DNA from: an uncultured Collinsella sp.
GTDB taxonomy: Bacteria > Actinomycetota > Coriobacteriia > Coriobacteriales > Coriobacteriaceae
DNA length: 20,099 nucleotides
Direction: 5' to 3'
Assembly (NCBI GenBank): GCA_902478885.1
Contig: CABSMS010000031.1
Location: forward strand, 1-20,099
The notes under the pieces were generated by a model. It did no database searches and was not told the DNA's origin. It worked only from the letters and a program-made list of their open reading frames with translations. Position 1 is the first letter of the stretch. Each line of letters opens with the position of its first letter. A program made the translations under genes and the position numbers. Positions 13,892 to 20,057 of the stretch are shown here, one piece after another.

Positions 13892-16123
13892 TTACGCTTT
13901 CTTGGCAGGATCCTTAACGGCAGCTGCCTTGGCCTTGGAAGCAGCCTTCTTGGCCGTGGTGGACTTGGCCGAAGCCTTGGCAGCGGGCTTGGCAGCCTTC
14001 GCCTTGGCCGGAGCCTTCTTTGCGGCCGCGGGCTTGGGCTTCACCGAGGACGTGCGCTTGCGCGTCGCCTTCTTGGGCTCCTCGACCACGGGCGGCTTGT
14101 AGCTGCTGGGACCGCGGCGCTTAAGCACTACGCCTGTCAGGCCGGGCACCTTCATCTCGATGGAGTCCATCTGCCCGTTCCAGGGATAGGGTTCGCTCGA
14201 GCAGGTGTAGGGCTCCTCACCGGCGTATCCGCTGCCACCGAACTCAGGACGGTCGGAATCAAAGATGACCTCCCAGTCACCCTCGCGCGGCACGCCCACG
14301 CGGAAGCTCTCGTAGCTCGCGGGATCAAAGTTGATCAGGATCACCAGGTCGTCATCGACGTCCTCGCCTTGGCGCACAAAGCTCACGATGGACTGCTTGG
14401 AGTTGTCCGCGTCGATCCAGGTAAAGCCGTCATCGGTGTAGCCGCGCTCGTACAGGGCGGGTTCGGCGGTGTACAGATGGTTGAGAGCCTTGATAAACGC
14501 CTGATGATGACGGTGGGTCTCGTACTCCTCGGTCAGGAACCACTGGATGGACTCGTAGTAGCGCCACTCAATAAACTGGCCGATCTCGTTGCCCATAAAA
14601 TTGAGCTTGGCACCGGGGTGCGTCATTTGGTAGAAAGCCAGCGTGCGCAGGCCGGCAAACTGGCGCCACCAGTCGCCCGGCATGCGGCCGATCAGCGAGC
14701 ACTTGCCGTGTACGACCTCGTCGTGGCTCAGCGGGCAAATAAAGTTCTCGGTAAAGGCGTACATGATGGAGAACGTGAGCAGCCCGTGGTTGCCGGGGCG
14801 CCACGGAAAATCGGTCTGCATGTAGTGCAGGGTGTCGTTCATCCATCCCATGTCCCACTTGTAGTGGAAGCCCAGGCCGCCGTCCTGCGGCGGGTAGGTC
14901 ACGAGCGGCCACGCGGTGGACTCCTCGGCCATCATCATCACGTCGGGGAAGTGGGCCTCCACGACGCAGTTGACCTGGCGGATAAACGCGCTGGCGTCCA
15001 GGTCCTCCTCGGTACCGTACTTGTTGAACTTCTTTTGGCCGGGATCGTCGATGCCAAAGTTGAGGTACAGCATGCTGGACACGCCGTCCATGCGAATGCC
15101 GTCAACGTGGAAGTTCTCGAGCCAATACAGCACGTTGGAGACCAGGAAGGAGCGGACCTCGCCGCGGGCGAAGTCAAACTTGTGCGTGCCCCAGTTGGGG
15201 TGAATCTCGTGCTCAAACAACATGTGGCCGTTAAAGGTGGCAAGACCGTGGGAGTCGGCGCAAAAACCGCCGGGCACCCAGTCCATGATCACGCCGATGC
15301 CCGCCTCGTGGCACGCATCGATAAAGTGCATGAGCTGCTGCGGGTTTCCGTAGCGCGACGTGGCGGCATAGTAGCCGGTCGTCTGGTAGCCCCAGGAGCC
15401 ATCGAAGGGATGCTCCATAAGCGGCATGACCTCGATATGCGTATAACCCATGTCGCGCACATAATCCACGAGCTCGACCGACAGGTCGTCGTAGGTATAG
15501 AACTCGCCGCGCTGCGCGGGAAAGGGGTCCATGGGACCGGGGTAGTTGCCGTACTCGTCCGGCTCGCCCTGTGGCGCGTCGCCGTGGCGCTTCCACGAGC
15601 CAATATGCACCTCGTAGATGTTGAGCGGCTGCGACATGTGGTTGTGGCCGGCGCGGCGCTTGAGCCACGCGGCGTCGTTCCACTTGTAGCCATCGAGGGC
15701 CCACAGCACGCTGGCGGTACCCGGAGGGCACTCGGCCTTAAAGGCATACGGATCGGCCTTGTAGAGCTTTTCGCCCTCGTTGGTCTCGATGAGATATTTG
15801 TAGAGCTGGCCCTGCTCGGCGCCAGGAATAAAGCCTTCCCAGATAGCGCTCGTATGCACGGGCACCAGCGGGTTGGCTTGTTCATCCCAATTGTTGAATT
15901 CACCGATAACGTGGACGCTTTTAACGTCGGGCGCCCAAACGCAAAAACGCCAGCCGCGCGTACGCTGCTGCGTGTCGGGATGCGCGCCCATCTTTTCCCA
16001 GCTGCGCTCCCACATTCCAATGCCAAACAGGTAGACATCGTCCTTGGAGAGCTCCGGTGCGTGCGGAGCCGGTTTGCGAGTTGCGGGCTTTTTAGCCGTT
16101 GGCTTTAGCTTTGAATCGCTCAC
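13892..16123 (-). CDS. glgB: 1,4-alpha-glucan branching enzyme with Lys/Ala-rich C-terminal tail
   Basis: Creates alpha-1,6 branches in glycogen. With the GTG start at 16123 (GGGA 6 nt upstream) it has 743 residues. ATGs at 16138 and 16135 are alternatives with no visible ribosome binding site. Order: basic N-terminus (about 1-27, KPTAKKPATRKP), CBM48-like domain (about 55-140), GH13 barrel (about 165-560) and C-terminal beta-domain to about 670. Catalytic residues are D346 (GIRMDGVSSMLY), E400 (MMMAEEST) and D468 (PLSHDEVVHGK). Region I reads DWVPGGF, with G286 where GlgB and nearly all GH13 enzymes have His (DWVPGHF), an odd substitution. Residues 681-743 form a Lys/Ala/Pro tail (KKAPAKAKAAKPAAKASAK) like the one on GlgA. 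It is the first gene of the leftward glg cluster. Confidence 0.95.
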   Translation of the reverse strand: MSDSKLKPTAKKPATRKPAPHAPELSKDDVYLFGIGMWERSWEKMGAHPDTQQRTRGWRFCVWAPDVKSVHVIGEFNNWDEQANPLVPVHTSAIWEGFIPGAEQGQLYKYLIETNEGEKLYKADPYAFKAECPPGTASVLWALDGYKWNDAAWLKRRAGHNHMSQPLNIYEVHIGSWKRHGDAPQGEPDEYGNYPGPMDPFPAQRGEFYTYDDLSVELVDYVRDMGYTHIEVMPLMEHPFDGSWGYQTTGYYAATSRYGNPQQLMHFIDACHEAGIGVIMDWVPGGFCADSHGLATFNGHMLFEHEIHPNWGTHKFDFARGEVRSFLVSNVLYWLENFHVDGIRMDGVSSMLYLNFGIDDPGQKKFNKYGTEEDLDASAFIRQVNCVVEAHFPDVMMMAEESTAWPLVTYPPQDGGLGFHYKWDMGWMNDTLHYMQTDFPWRPGNHGLLTFSIMYAFTENFICPLSHDEVVHGKCSLIGRMPGDWWRQFAGLRTLAFYQMTHPGAKLNFMGNEIGQFIEWRYYESIQWFLTEEYETHRHHQAFIKALNHLYTAEPALYERGYTDDGFTWIDADNSKQSIVSFVRQGEDVDDDLVILINFDPASYESFRVGVPREGDWEVIFDSDRPEFGGSGYAGEEPYTCSSEPYPWNGQMDSIEMKVPGLTGVVLKRRGPSSYKPPVVEEPKKATRKRTSSVKPKPAAAKKAPAKAKAAKPAAKASAKSTTAKKAASKAKAAAVKDPAKKA
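13895..14083 (-). repeat. Low-complexity coding segment of the glgB tail
   Basis: Encodes residues 681-743, mostly Lys, Ala, Ser, Thr and Pro (KKATRKRTSSVKPKP, then AAKKAP/AKAKAAK-type units). Composition and spacing match the basic blocks in the glgA tail, although the two genes are about 5 kb apart. Confidence 0.75.
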
Positions 16124-16209
16124 GTTTGATCCCATCATGACGCGGCAGCGTGTTGCCTTGGTGACTAGATGCGAAAGGTCCAAGGCTGCACGAATCGAAG
16201 GGACGGCGA

Positions 16210-16263
16210 AGTTTCTGTGATTCGTTCCACCTCGCGTGCTCGGTGGAACTTTCGGCAGAAACT
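16210..16263 (-). promoter_or_regulatory. Two-tier stem-loop in the glgB 5' leader
   Basis: Outer arms AGTTTCTG (16210-16217) and CAGAAACT (16256-16263) pair perfectly. Inner arms GTTCCACC (16224-16231) and GGTGGAAC (16242-16249) also pair perfectly, with a 10-nt loop. It lies between the proposed glgB promoter and its start codon, so it should be in the mRNA leader. Confidence 0.5.
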
Positions 16264-16335
16264 ACGATAACACCTGTGCGTTAGTTTTATGGACGAAAGC
16301 AGATTTGCGGGGGCGTTTAATCGGTAAGCGACATG

Positions 16336-16341
16336 TTTATA
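16336..16341 (-). promoter_or_regulatory. Candidate extended -10 for glgB
   Basis: On the - strand the sequence is TGGTATAAAC, a TGn-TATAAA extended -10. The matching -35 window (about 16359-16364) has no good hexamer and is covered by the TGGTAAAAC operator half-site, which would let a bound repressor exclude RNA polymerase. Confidence 0.5.
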
Positions 16342-16359
16342 CCACTGGCAGATTTGACG

Positions 16360-16385
16360 TGGTAAAACTCTTGACAGTTTTACCA
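16360..16385. promoter_or_regulatory. Inverted TGGTAAAAC / GTTTTACCA operator-like pair
   Basis: TGGTAAAAC (16360-16368) and GTTTTACCA (16377-16385) are perfect inverted copies separated by 8 bp. The spacer contributes TTGACA (16371-16376), a consensus -35 for a possible rightward promoter. The pair overlaps the predicted -35 region of glgB on the other strand. Confidence 0.6.
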
Positions 16386-16411
16386 ATTTGGGTTTCAAAA
16401 TTGTTTGGCTG

Positions 16412-16447
16412 ACGTTTGGTAAAACGTTTTTAGCAGGATGTTTACCA
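16412..16447. promoter_or_regulatory. Further operator-like sites ahead of the HAD gene
   Basis: TTGGTAAAACGTTTT (16416-16430) contains the perfect palindrome AAAACGTTTT with a central CG, and the pair ACGTTT/AAACGT (16412-16417 / 16422-16427). GTTTACCA follows at 16440-16447, ending about 22 bp before the HAD start codon. These match the sites upstream of the GH13-GH77 gene. Confidence 0.55.
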
Positions 16448-16469
16448 TTTGATATCGAAAGGTTCGTTT

Positions 16470-17159
16470 ATGCCCTATACCGCCACTCCCAAGGTTGCTT
16501 TTATTTTCGATTGCGATGGCACGCTGGTTAATAGCACCCCCGTTTGGGCCTATGCCCAGCCCGAGTTATTGCACCGCCACGGTGTCGACGTGACGGTCGA
16601 CGATTTTGCCCAGTTTGAGCATTTGTCGCTGGAGGATGAGTGCCAGGCCTACCACGACACCTGGGGCATTGGCGCGAATGGCGAGGAGCTGTATCGCGAG
16701 CTTAGCGACATCCTGATCGATGGCTACTCCAAGGTGCCGCCGCGCGAGGGGCTCCTGGCGTTTTTGGAGCAGGCGAAGGCGGCAGGCATTGCCATGTGCG
16801 TGGCTACGTCCACGCCGGCCGAGCTGGTGCAGTCTGCGCTCGCTGGTGCCGGACTCGATGCGTACATGGAGTTTGTGACCACCACAGGTGAGGCGGGACG
16901 TTCCAAGCAGTTCCCCGATGTATACGAGCTGGCGCTGCGCCGCTTGGAGGAGCGCCATGGGCACAAGTTTGAGCGCGCATGGGTGTTTGAGGACGCCGTC
17001 TTTGGCTTAAAGAGCTCTGGCACCGCAGGCTTTAAGCGCGTAGGCATCTATGACCCGCATGGCCGCATGAAGCGCGACGATGTGCGCGACAACTGCGATA
17101 TCTTTATCGACAGCTATGAGGACCTGGATCTGGCTCACGTGCTTTCGTTTGAGGGATAG
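16470..17159 (+). CDS. HAD-superfamily hydrolase, beta-phosphoglucomutase-like
   Basis: A 229-residue HAD subfamily IA protein. The start is the ATG at 16470 with GAAAGG 7 nt upstream; a TTG at 16449 has no ribosome binding site and would add residues before the first beta-strand. Motif I is FIFDCDGTLVNS (D14 nucleophile, D16), motif II VATSTP (T113/S114), motif III lysine K146 in GRSKQFPDVY, and motif IV VFEDAVFGLKSS (E174, D175). A helical cap lies between motif I and about residue 90. The family includes beta-phosphoglucomutase and sugar-phosphate phosphatases, and sequence alone does not choose between them. Its location behind the TGGTAAAAC sites and divergent from glgB makes a role in maltose or glucan sugar-phosphate metabolism likely. 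It is followed 9 nt later by the TPK-like gene. Confidence 0.85.
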   Translation: MPYTATPKVAFIFDCDGTLVNSTPVWAYAQPELLHRHGVDVTVDDFAQFEHLSLEDECQAYHDTWGIGANGEELYRELSDILIDGYSKVPPREGLLAFLEQAKAAGIAMCVATSTPAELVQSALAGAGLDAYMEFVTTTGEAGRSKQFPDVYELALRRLEERHGHKFERAWVFEDAVFGLKSSGTAGFKRVGIYDPHGRMKRDDVRDNCDIFIDSYEDLDLAHVLSFEG

Positions 17160-17168
17160 GCGAGGGCT

Positions 17169-17810
17169 GTGGCTTGCAAGGTATTAGTGGTCTGCGGCTC
17201 GCCCGTGGTGGCGAGCCCCGAGTTGCTGTGCCACCTGGCAGGGGAGTGCGATCACGTTGTCGCCGTGGACCGCGGGCTCGACGCGCTGCTGGGCGCCGGT
17301 CTTGGCTGCGACGTTTATGTGGGGGATGCCGACACGGTGAGCGATGCTGGCCGAGCGTTGGTCGATGCCACCGAAGCCTTTGAGGTGGAGCGCCACGACC
17401 CCTACAAGGACTATACCGATCTGGCGCTGGCGCTCGATTCCGTCCGCCGTCGCTGGCCGGGTGCCGAAGTAGTTGCGACCTCCGCCACGGGCGGCCGTTC
17501 GGACATGGCGCTTTCCGTACTGGGCCTGCTCGCGGGCTACAAGGGCGCCCCAGTCTGGATTGCCGAAGACGAGATCACGGCCCGTATCCTGCACGGAGGC
17601 GAATCCTGGGCCATCGAAGGTGCCGAAGGCAAGACGTTTTCTATCATCGCCATAGCCCCCAATACCGAGGTAAGCGAACACGGCCTAGAATGGGAGCTAG
17701 ACCACAGCCCCCTGGGCCTGTTGGCCGACACGGGCATTAGCAACGTCGTCAGGTCAACAGCTACAATCCAAGTCCACACCGGCACCGCCATCGCTTACCT
17801 CTACAAGTAA
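17169..17810 (+). CDS. Thiamine diphosphokinase-like protein
   Basis: A 213-residue protein with the layout of thiamine pyrophosphokinase, which makes thiamine diphosphate from thiamine and ATP. Visible family motifs: first strand KVLVVCGSPVV, VAVDRGLDALL (31-41), the acidic VGDADTV (51-57, family GDFDS), PYKDYTDLALAL (78-89, family KDxTD) and SATGGRSDM (105-113, family GATGGRxDH). The last motif has Met113 where His is usual, and GDFDS is altered to GDADT, so it is a divergent member. The GTG at 17169 keeps the first beta-strand and has GAGGG very close upstream; an in-frame GTG at 17187 has better ribosome spacing but would delete the strand. It is 9 nt after the HAD gene and probably co-transcribed. 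TPP is a cofactor of central carbon enzymes, so no glycogen link is implied. Confidence 0.82.
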   Translation: MACKVLVVCGSPVVASPELLCHLAGECDHVVAVDRGLDALLGAGLGCDVYVGDADTVSDAGRALVDATEAFEVERHDPYKDYTDLALALDSVRRRWPGAEVVATSATGGRSDMALSVLGLLAGYKGAPVWIAEDEITARILHGGESWAIEGAEGKTFSIIAIAPNTEVSEHGLEWELDHSPLGLLADTGISNVVRSTATIQVHTGTAIAYLYK

Positions 17811-17834
17811 GCTCTATCGCATCAGGGTTTTATC

Positions 17835-17887
17835 GGGACGGTGGATAGAAATAAGCGCTCGAAGAGTGATTATTTCTGCCCCGTCCC
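17835..17887. other. Long composite stem-loop between the TPK gene and tRNA-Ala
   Basis: GGGACGG (17835-17841) pairs with CCGTCCC (17881-17887), AGAAATAA (17847-17854) with TTATTTCT (17870-17877), and CGCTC with GAGTG (17856-17860 / 17864-17868, one wobble) around GAA. Only small internal loops separate the three helices. There is no U-tract on either strand. It could be a factor-dependent terminator, a structured RNA or a dispersed repeat. Confidence 0.55.
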
Positions 17888-17927
17888 AGGAAAACCCGTA
17901 AGTAAGAGATTCAACCCAAAATAGTCC

Positions 17928-17956
17928 TTGCATCAAAGAAAGTCTTCCCCTATAGT
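17928..17956 (+). promoter_or_regulatory. Promoter of tRNA-Ala
   Basis: TTGCAT (17928-17933) and TATAGT (17951-17956) are separated by exactly 17 bp, and the tRNA begins 14 bp after the -10 box. This is a good sigma-70-type promoter in the right place for a monocistronic tRNA. Confidence 0.8.
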
Positions 17957-17969
17957 ATCTCCTCGTCAC

Positions 17970-18045
17970 GGGGGCGTAGCTCAGCTGGGAGAGCGCTTGA
18001 CTGGCAGTCAAGAGGTCAGGGGTTCGATCCCCCTCGTCTCCACCA
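17970..18045 (+). tRNA. tRNA-Ala (anticodon GGC)
   Basis: A 76-nt complete cloverleaf. The acceptor GGGGGCG pairs with CGTCTCC and includes the G3-U70 wobble that specifies alanine. The D arm is GCTC AGCTGGGA GAGC. The anticodon stem CTTGA/TCAAG holds the loop CTGGCAG with anticodon GGC (18003-18005). The T arm is AGGGG TTCGATC CCCCT. The discriminator A and CCA (18043-18045) are encoded. Confidence 0.98.
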
Positions 18046-18057
18046 TCGTGAATGCAG

Positions 18058-18083
18058 GGCCACTCAATCGAGTGGCCTTTTTT
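18058..18083 (+). terminator. Intrinsic terminator of tRNA-Ala
   Basis: GGCCACTC (18058-18065) pairs perfectly with GAGTGGCC (18070-18077) around AATC and is followed by six T residues. It is a textbook rho-independent terminator 12 nt after the tRNA. Confidence 0.92.
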
Positions 18084-18166
18084 ATTTGCATGCGATATTA
18101 AGTGGCTGAACTGCATTTTTGCAAAATATGCAAAATGCTTTCCTGTTCAAGTTCGCCGTCAGCAGC

Positions 18167-18191
18167 AGTTGTCGCAAATTTTGCGACAACT
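18167..18191. promoter_or_regulatory. Perfect 25-bp palindrome
   Basis: AGTTGTCGCAAA (18167-18178) and TTTGCGACAACT (18180-18191) are exact inverted copies around a single T. The spacing and symmetry suit a dimeric DNA-binding protein. It lies 40 bp upstream of a promoter-like pair (18231-18259) on the side leading to the LoaP-like gene. A plain RNA hairpin is unlikely because there is almost no loop. Confidence 0.6.
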
Positions 18192-18230
18192 ACACCTAAA
18201 AAGTCGTCCAACAATCTGCCTCAAAATGTG

Positions 18231-18259
18231 TTGACTCTGTAGCCAGGCGTGTCTATTGT
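18231..18259 (+). promoter_or_regulatory. Candidate promoter downstream of the palindrome
   Basis: TTGACT (18231-18236) and TATTGT (18254-18259) are 17 bp apart on the + strand. If used, the transcript would carry a leader of about 730 nt before the LoaP-like gene. A second possible start is TATAAT at 18705-18710, whose nearest -35-like hexamer (TTGAGT, 18678) is 21 bp away. Confidence 0.4.
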
Positions 18260-18737
18260 GCGATGAGTATCTTCGCAATGCGACGCCCGCGCCCGCCCCA
18301 TAAAAAGTTGCACAATTTATTTCTCATGTCTGTACGTAGTTTGTTAGACAAACGCGATTATCGGCGCTGCTCGCTGCTTCATTTGGGCTTCAGGAACGCT
18401 CCCAATTATTGCCAGCACCCCAATAACCTGCGTCAATGTGAACAACATCCCAAAATAACCCCCTTAAGCACGTCAAATGAACGATATGTTGTCCAACGCA
18501 GCCCAAATCAATTTCACTAACAGCTTGTGCTAGGATACCTAACGTTACATGAGTTCAACTGTGCTCACGGCTCCAGCAAGCCACAAAGCGTAGGGTCGAT
18601 CAGCATCCGGCCGTAACGGCGGTGCCAGAAACACCACGAGCTCCAATAAAGAAGTCATGCGACGTTACTTATTTGTATTGAGTTAATTCACAGGTGCAAA
18701 TAGTTATAATCTTGCATGTCAAAGCGTAGCAGTCCTA

Positions 18738-18797
18738 CAGCTGTTTGCGTGCGGTCCAGTTTTGTACCCGCTTGACTGGTTCGCACGCAGCCAGCTG
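18738..18797 (+). promoter_or_regulatory. Leader hairpin 1 (three stacked helices)
   Basis: CAGCTG (18738-18743) pairs with CAGCTG (18792-18797), TGCGTGCG (18746-18753) with CGCACGCA (18782-18789), and CCAGT (18756-18760) with ACTGG (18775-18779). The helices are separated by symmetric 2-nt internal loops. The apical loop is 14 nt. This is a 60-nt RNA element. Confidence 0.65.
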
Positions 18798-18833
18798 GAG
18801 ACGCGGTTATTTTGCGATACACGTCCGCGTCTC
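18798..18833 (+). promoter_or_regulatory. Leader hairpin 2, directly abutting hairpin 1
   Basis: GAGACGCGG (18798-18806) pairs perfectly with CCGCGTCTC (18825-18833) around an 18-nt A/T-rich loop. It begins at the base after hairpin 1, so the two could stack coaxially. Confidence 0.65.
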
Positions 18834-18899
18834 TAGCCACTGCACTTATACATACCGTTCACGGTGGGGCAGAGCCACGTGCTTGTCTAACTGGGCTCA

Positions 18900-18958
18900 G
18901 GGTTTGAATATGGAGCGCCTTCGTGCACAAGCGCCCTGGCGAAGCCATACCCAAACCC
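18900..18958 (+). promoter_or_regulatory. Leader hairpin 3, just before the LoaP-like gene
   Basis: GGGTTTG (18900-18906) pairs with CAAACCC (18952-18958), TATGG (18909-18913) with CCATA (18945-18949), and CTTCG (18919-18923) with CGAAG (18940-18944). It ends 23 nt before the ribosome binding site. A smaller GAGCC/GGCTC helix (18872-18876 / 18894-18898) lies between hairpins 2 and 3. Confidence 0.6.
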
Positions 18959-18995
18959 CGTGAGCCACACGTAAGACAGCAAGGGGGTGATGCTC

Positions 18996-19541
18996 GTGTG
19001 GTATGTGATTCAGGTCATAAACGGTCGCGAAGATGTAATGCGCGAGCGCATCGAGCACGTGGTGCCAGTGGGTGCCACGCAAGAGCTCTTTTATCCCCAA
19101 TTTCAAACCGAGATCAAAGTACACGGCGAATGGGTCAAGACGACCAAGCCGCTGTTCCATGGTTATCTCATCTGCGATACGGCAGACCCCCGCACCGTGC
19201 AACAGTGTTTGCTGCGTATGGACGACTTTGCCCGGGTGCTTACCCAGGACGGTCAGTTTGTGCCGCTGGCAAAAGAAGAGGTCCAGCTTATTGGCGGCTT
19301 TACGCATAGGGGAGACCGCGTAGTGCCCATGAGCGAGGCCCTTAAAGACGGCGACCAGGTCGTAGTGACGGCAGGCCCGCTGTTGGGTCACGAGGGCCTC
19401 ATAAAAACCATTAATAGACGCAAGAGCACTGCTTATCTGGAGCTCGATCTGTGCGGCCGACGCGTAACCACCCGCGTTGGCCTTGCCGTGCTTTCAAGCG
19501 AGCAGCGCGTCATGCGCAACCTTAAAAAGGCAATCGCCTAG
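18996..19541 (+). CDS. NusG-family transcription antiterminator, LoaP-like
   Basis: A specialised NusG paralogue that would travel with RNA polymerase and promote readthrough of the polysaccharide operon it heads. I chose GTG 18996 (181 residues) because AAGGGGGTGAT (18981-18991), an almost full anti-16S complement, lies 8 nt upstream; GTG 18987 and ATG 18990 overlap or crowd that site. The protein then starts WYVIQVINGREDVMRERI, the NGN domain. TTKPLFHGYLICDT and LLRMDDFARVL continue it to about residue 90. A KOW domain follows (LKDGDQVVVTAGPLLGHEGLIKTINRR, with VTTRVGLAVLSSE near the end). The length matches LoaP/RfaH/UpxY-type paralogues, and the short non-NusG linker and its place directly before a sugar transferase favour this group over housekeeping NusG. 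LoaP proteins are known to act through RNA hairpins in leaders, and this gene has such a leader. Confidence 0.88.
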   Translation: MWYVIQVINGREDVMRERIEHVVPVGATQELFYPQFQTEIKVHGEWVKTTKPLFHGYLICDTADPRTVQQCLLRMDDFARVLTQDGQFVPLAKEEVQLIGGFTHRGDRVVPMSEALKDGDQVVVTAGPLLGHEGLIKTINRRKSTAYLELDLCGRRVTTRVGLAVLSSEQRVMRNLKKAIA

Positions 19542-19588
19542 TTGCAGGCGATCGCTACACAGAACAGGGAGGATCCCCGACCCGGGGA
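19533..19588 (+). promoter_or_regulatory. Two small hairpins between the LoaP-like gene and the sugar transferase
   Basis: ATCGCC (19533-19538) pairs with GGCGAT (19547-19552) across the LoaP stop codon. TCCCCG (19574-19579) pairs with CGGGGA (19583-19588) around ACC. Neither has a U-tract. They may modulate readthrough into, or translation of, the next gene. Confidence 0.4.
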
Positions 19589-19607
19589 CGAGGTCTTGGA
19601 AGAAAAC

Positions 19608-20057
19608 GTGTCGGATAAAACTCAATTTGCAACGGATGCGCCTGCGGGGGCAGCGCTCATTGCTCAGGCCATGGACCGACGCGAGGGCGCCGGCCGCTAC
19701 AAGGCTATGCAGTCCATCATGGACTGGGATCGTTCGCGCTTGGTCTACCGCGCCGTTAAGCGCGCCTTTGACGTCGTGTTCAGCGGCTGCGTGCTGGCCG
19801 TCATCGCCGTTCCCAGCCTTGTGCTTGCCGCGGCCATCCGCCTTGAGAGCGAGGGCAACCCCTTCTACAGCCAGATCCGCGTGGGCCAGACCCACCGTGA
19901 TGGCAGCCTGTCCACCTTCCGCATGTGGAAGTTCCGCTCCATGTACAAGGACGCCGACGAGCGCCTGGCAGATCTCAAGGAGCAGAACGAGATCGCCGGT
20001 GCCATGTTCAAGATGAAGGAGGACCCGCGCGTTACCAGGATCGGCAAGTTCATCCGC
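19608..20057 (+). CDS. Polyprenyl-phosphate sugar-phosphate transferase, 3' truncated
   Basis: The initiating glycosyltransferase of capsule or exopolysaccharide synthesis: it moves a sugar-1-phosphate from a UDP-sugar to undecaprenyl phosphate at the inner membrane (WbaP/CpsE-type, bacterial sugar transferase family). The GTG at 19608 has GGAAG a few nt upstream. In-frame TTGs at 19542 and 19596 are alternatives, so the true N-terminus is uncertain. About 45 cytoplasmic residues precede KRAFD (51-55), one membrane segment VVFSGCVLAVIAVPSLVLAA (56-75), FYSQIRVGQ (86-94), FRMWKFRSM (104-112) and FKMKEDPRVTRIGKFIR (134-150). The genomic sequence stops there; the conserved DELPQ and VGPRPP regions are missing because the contig runs into adapter at 20057. 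The downstream residues LLYTSPSPRD are adapter translation, not protein. Confidence 0.9.

Larger units (their letters stand above)
18084..18737. other. ~650 bp without a convincing gene, upstream of the polysaccharide locus
   Basis: Base composition is lower in GC than the flanking genes, and reading frames here are short, low in family-like sequence and lack ribosome binding sites. It holds a perfect palindrome (18167-18191), a promoter-like pair at 18231-18259 and a TATAAT at 18705-18710. I recognise no degraded gene. It reads as a long regulatory region. Confidence 0.6.

Noticed and set aside
17814..18116. 100-residue reading frame on the - strand containing GDRTPDLLTASQALSQL
   Set aside because: It is the antisense of tRNA-Ala and its flanks. 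This peptide is a well-known false annotation.
18263..18520. 85-residue frame in the gene-free region
   Set aside because: No ribosome binding site, no recognisable motif, and composition unlike the neighbouring genes.
18700..18990. JUMPStart / ops element for an RfaH-type factor
   Set aside because: I looked for GGCGGTAGCGTG and related sequences and found none. The leader carries hairpins instead, which fits LoaP better than RfaH.
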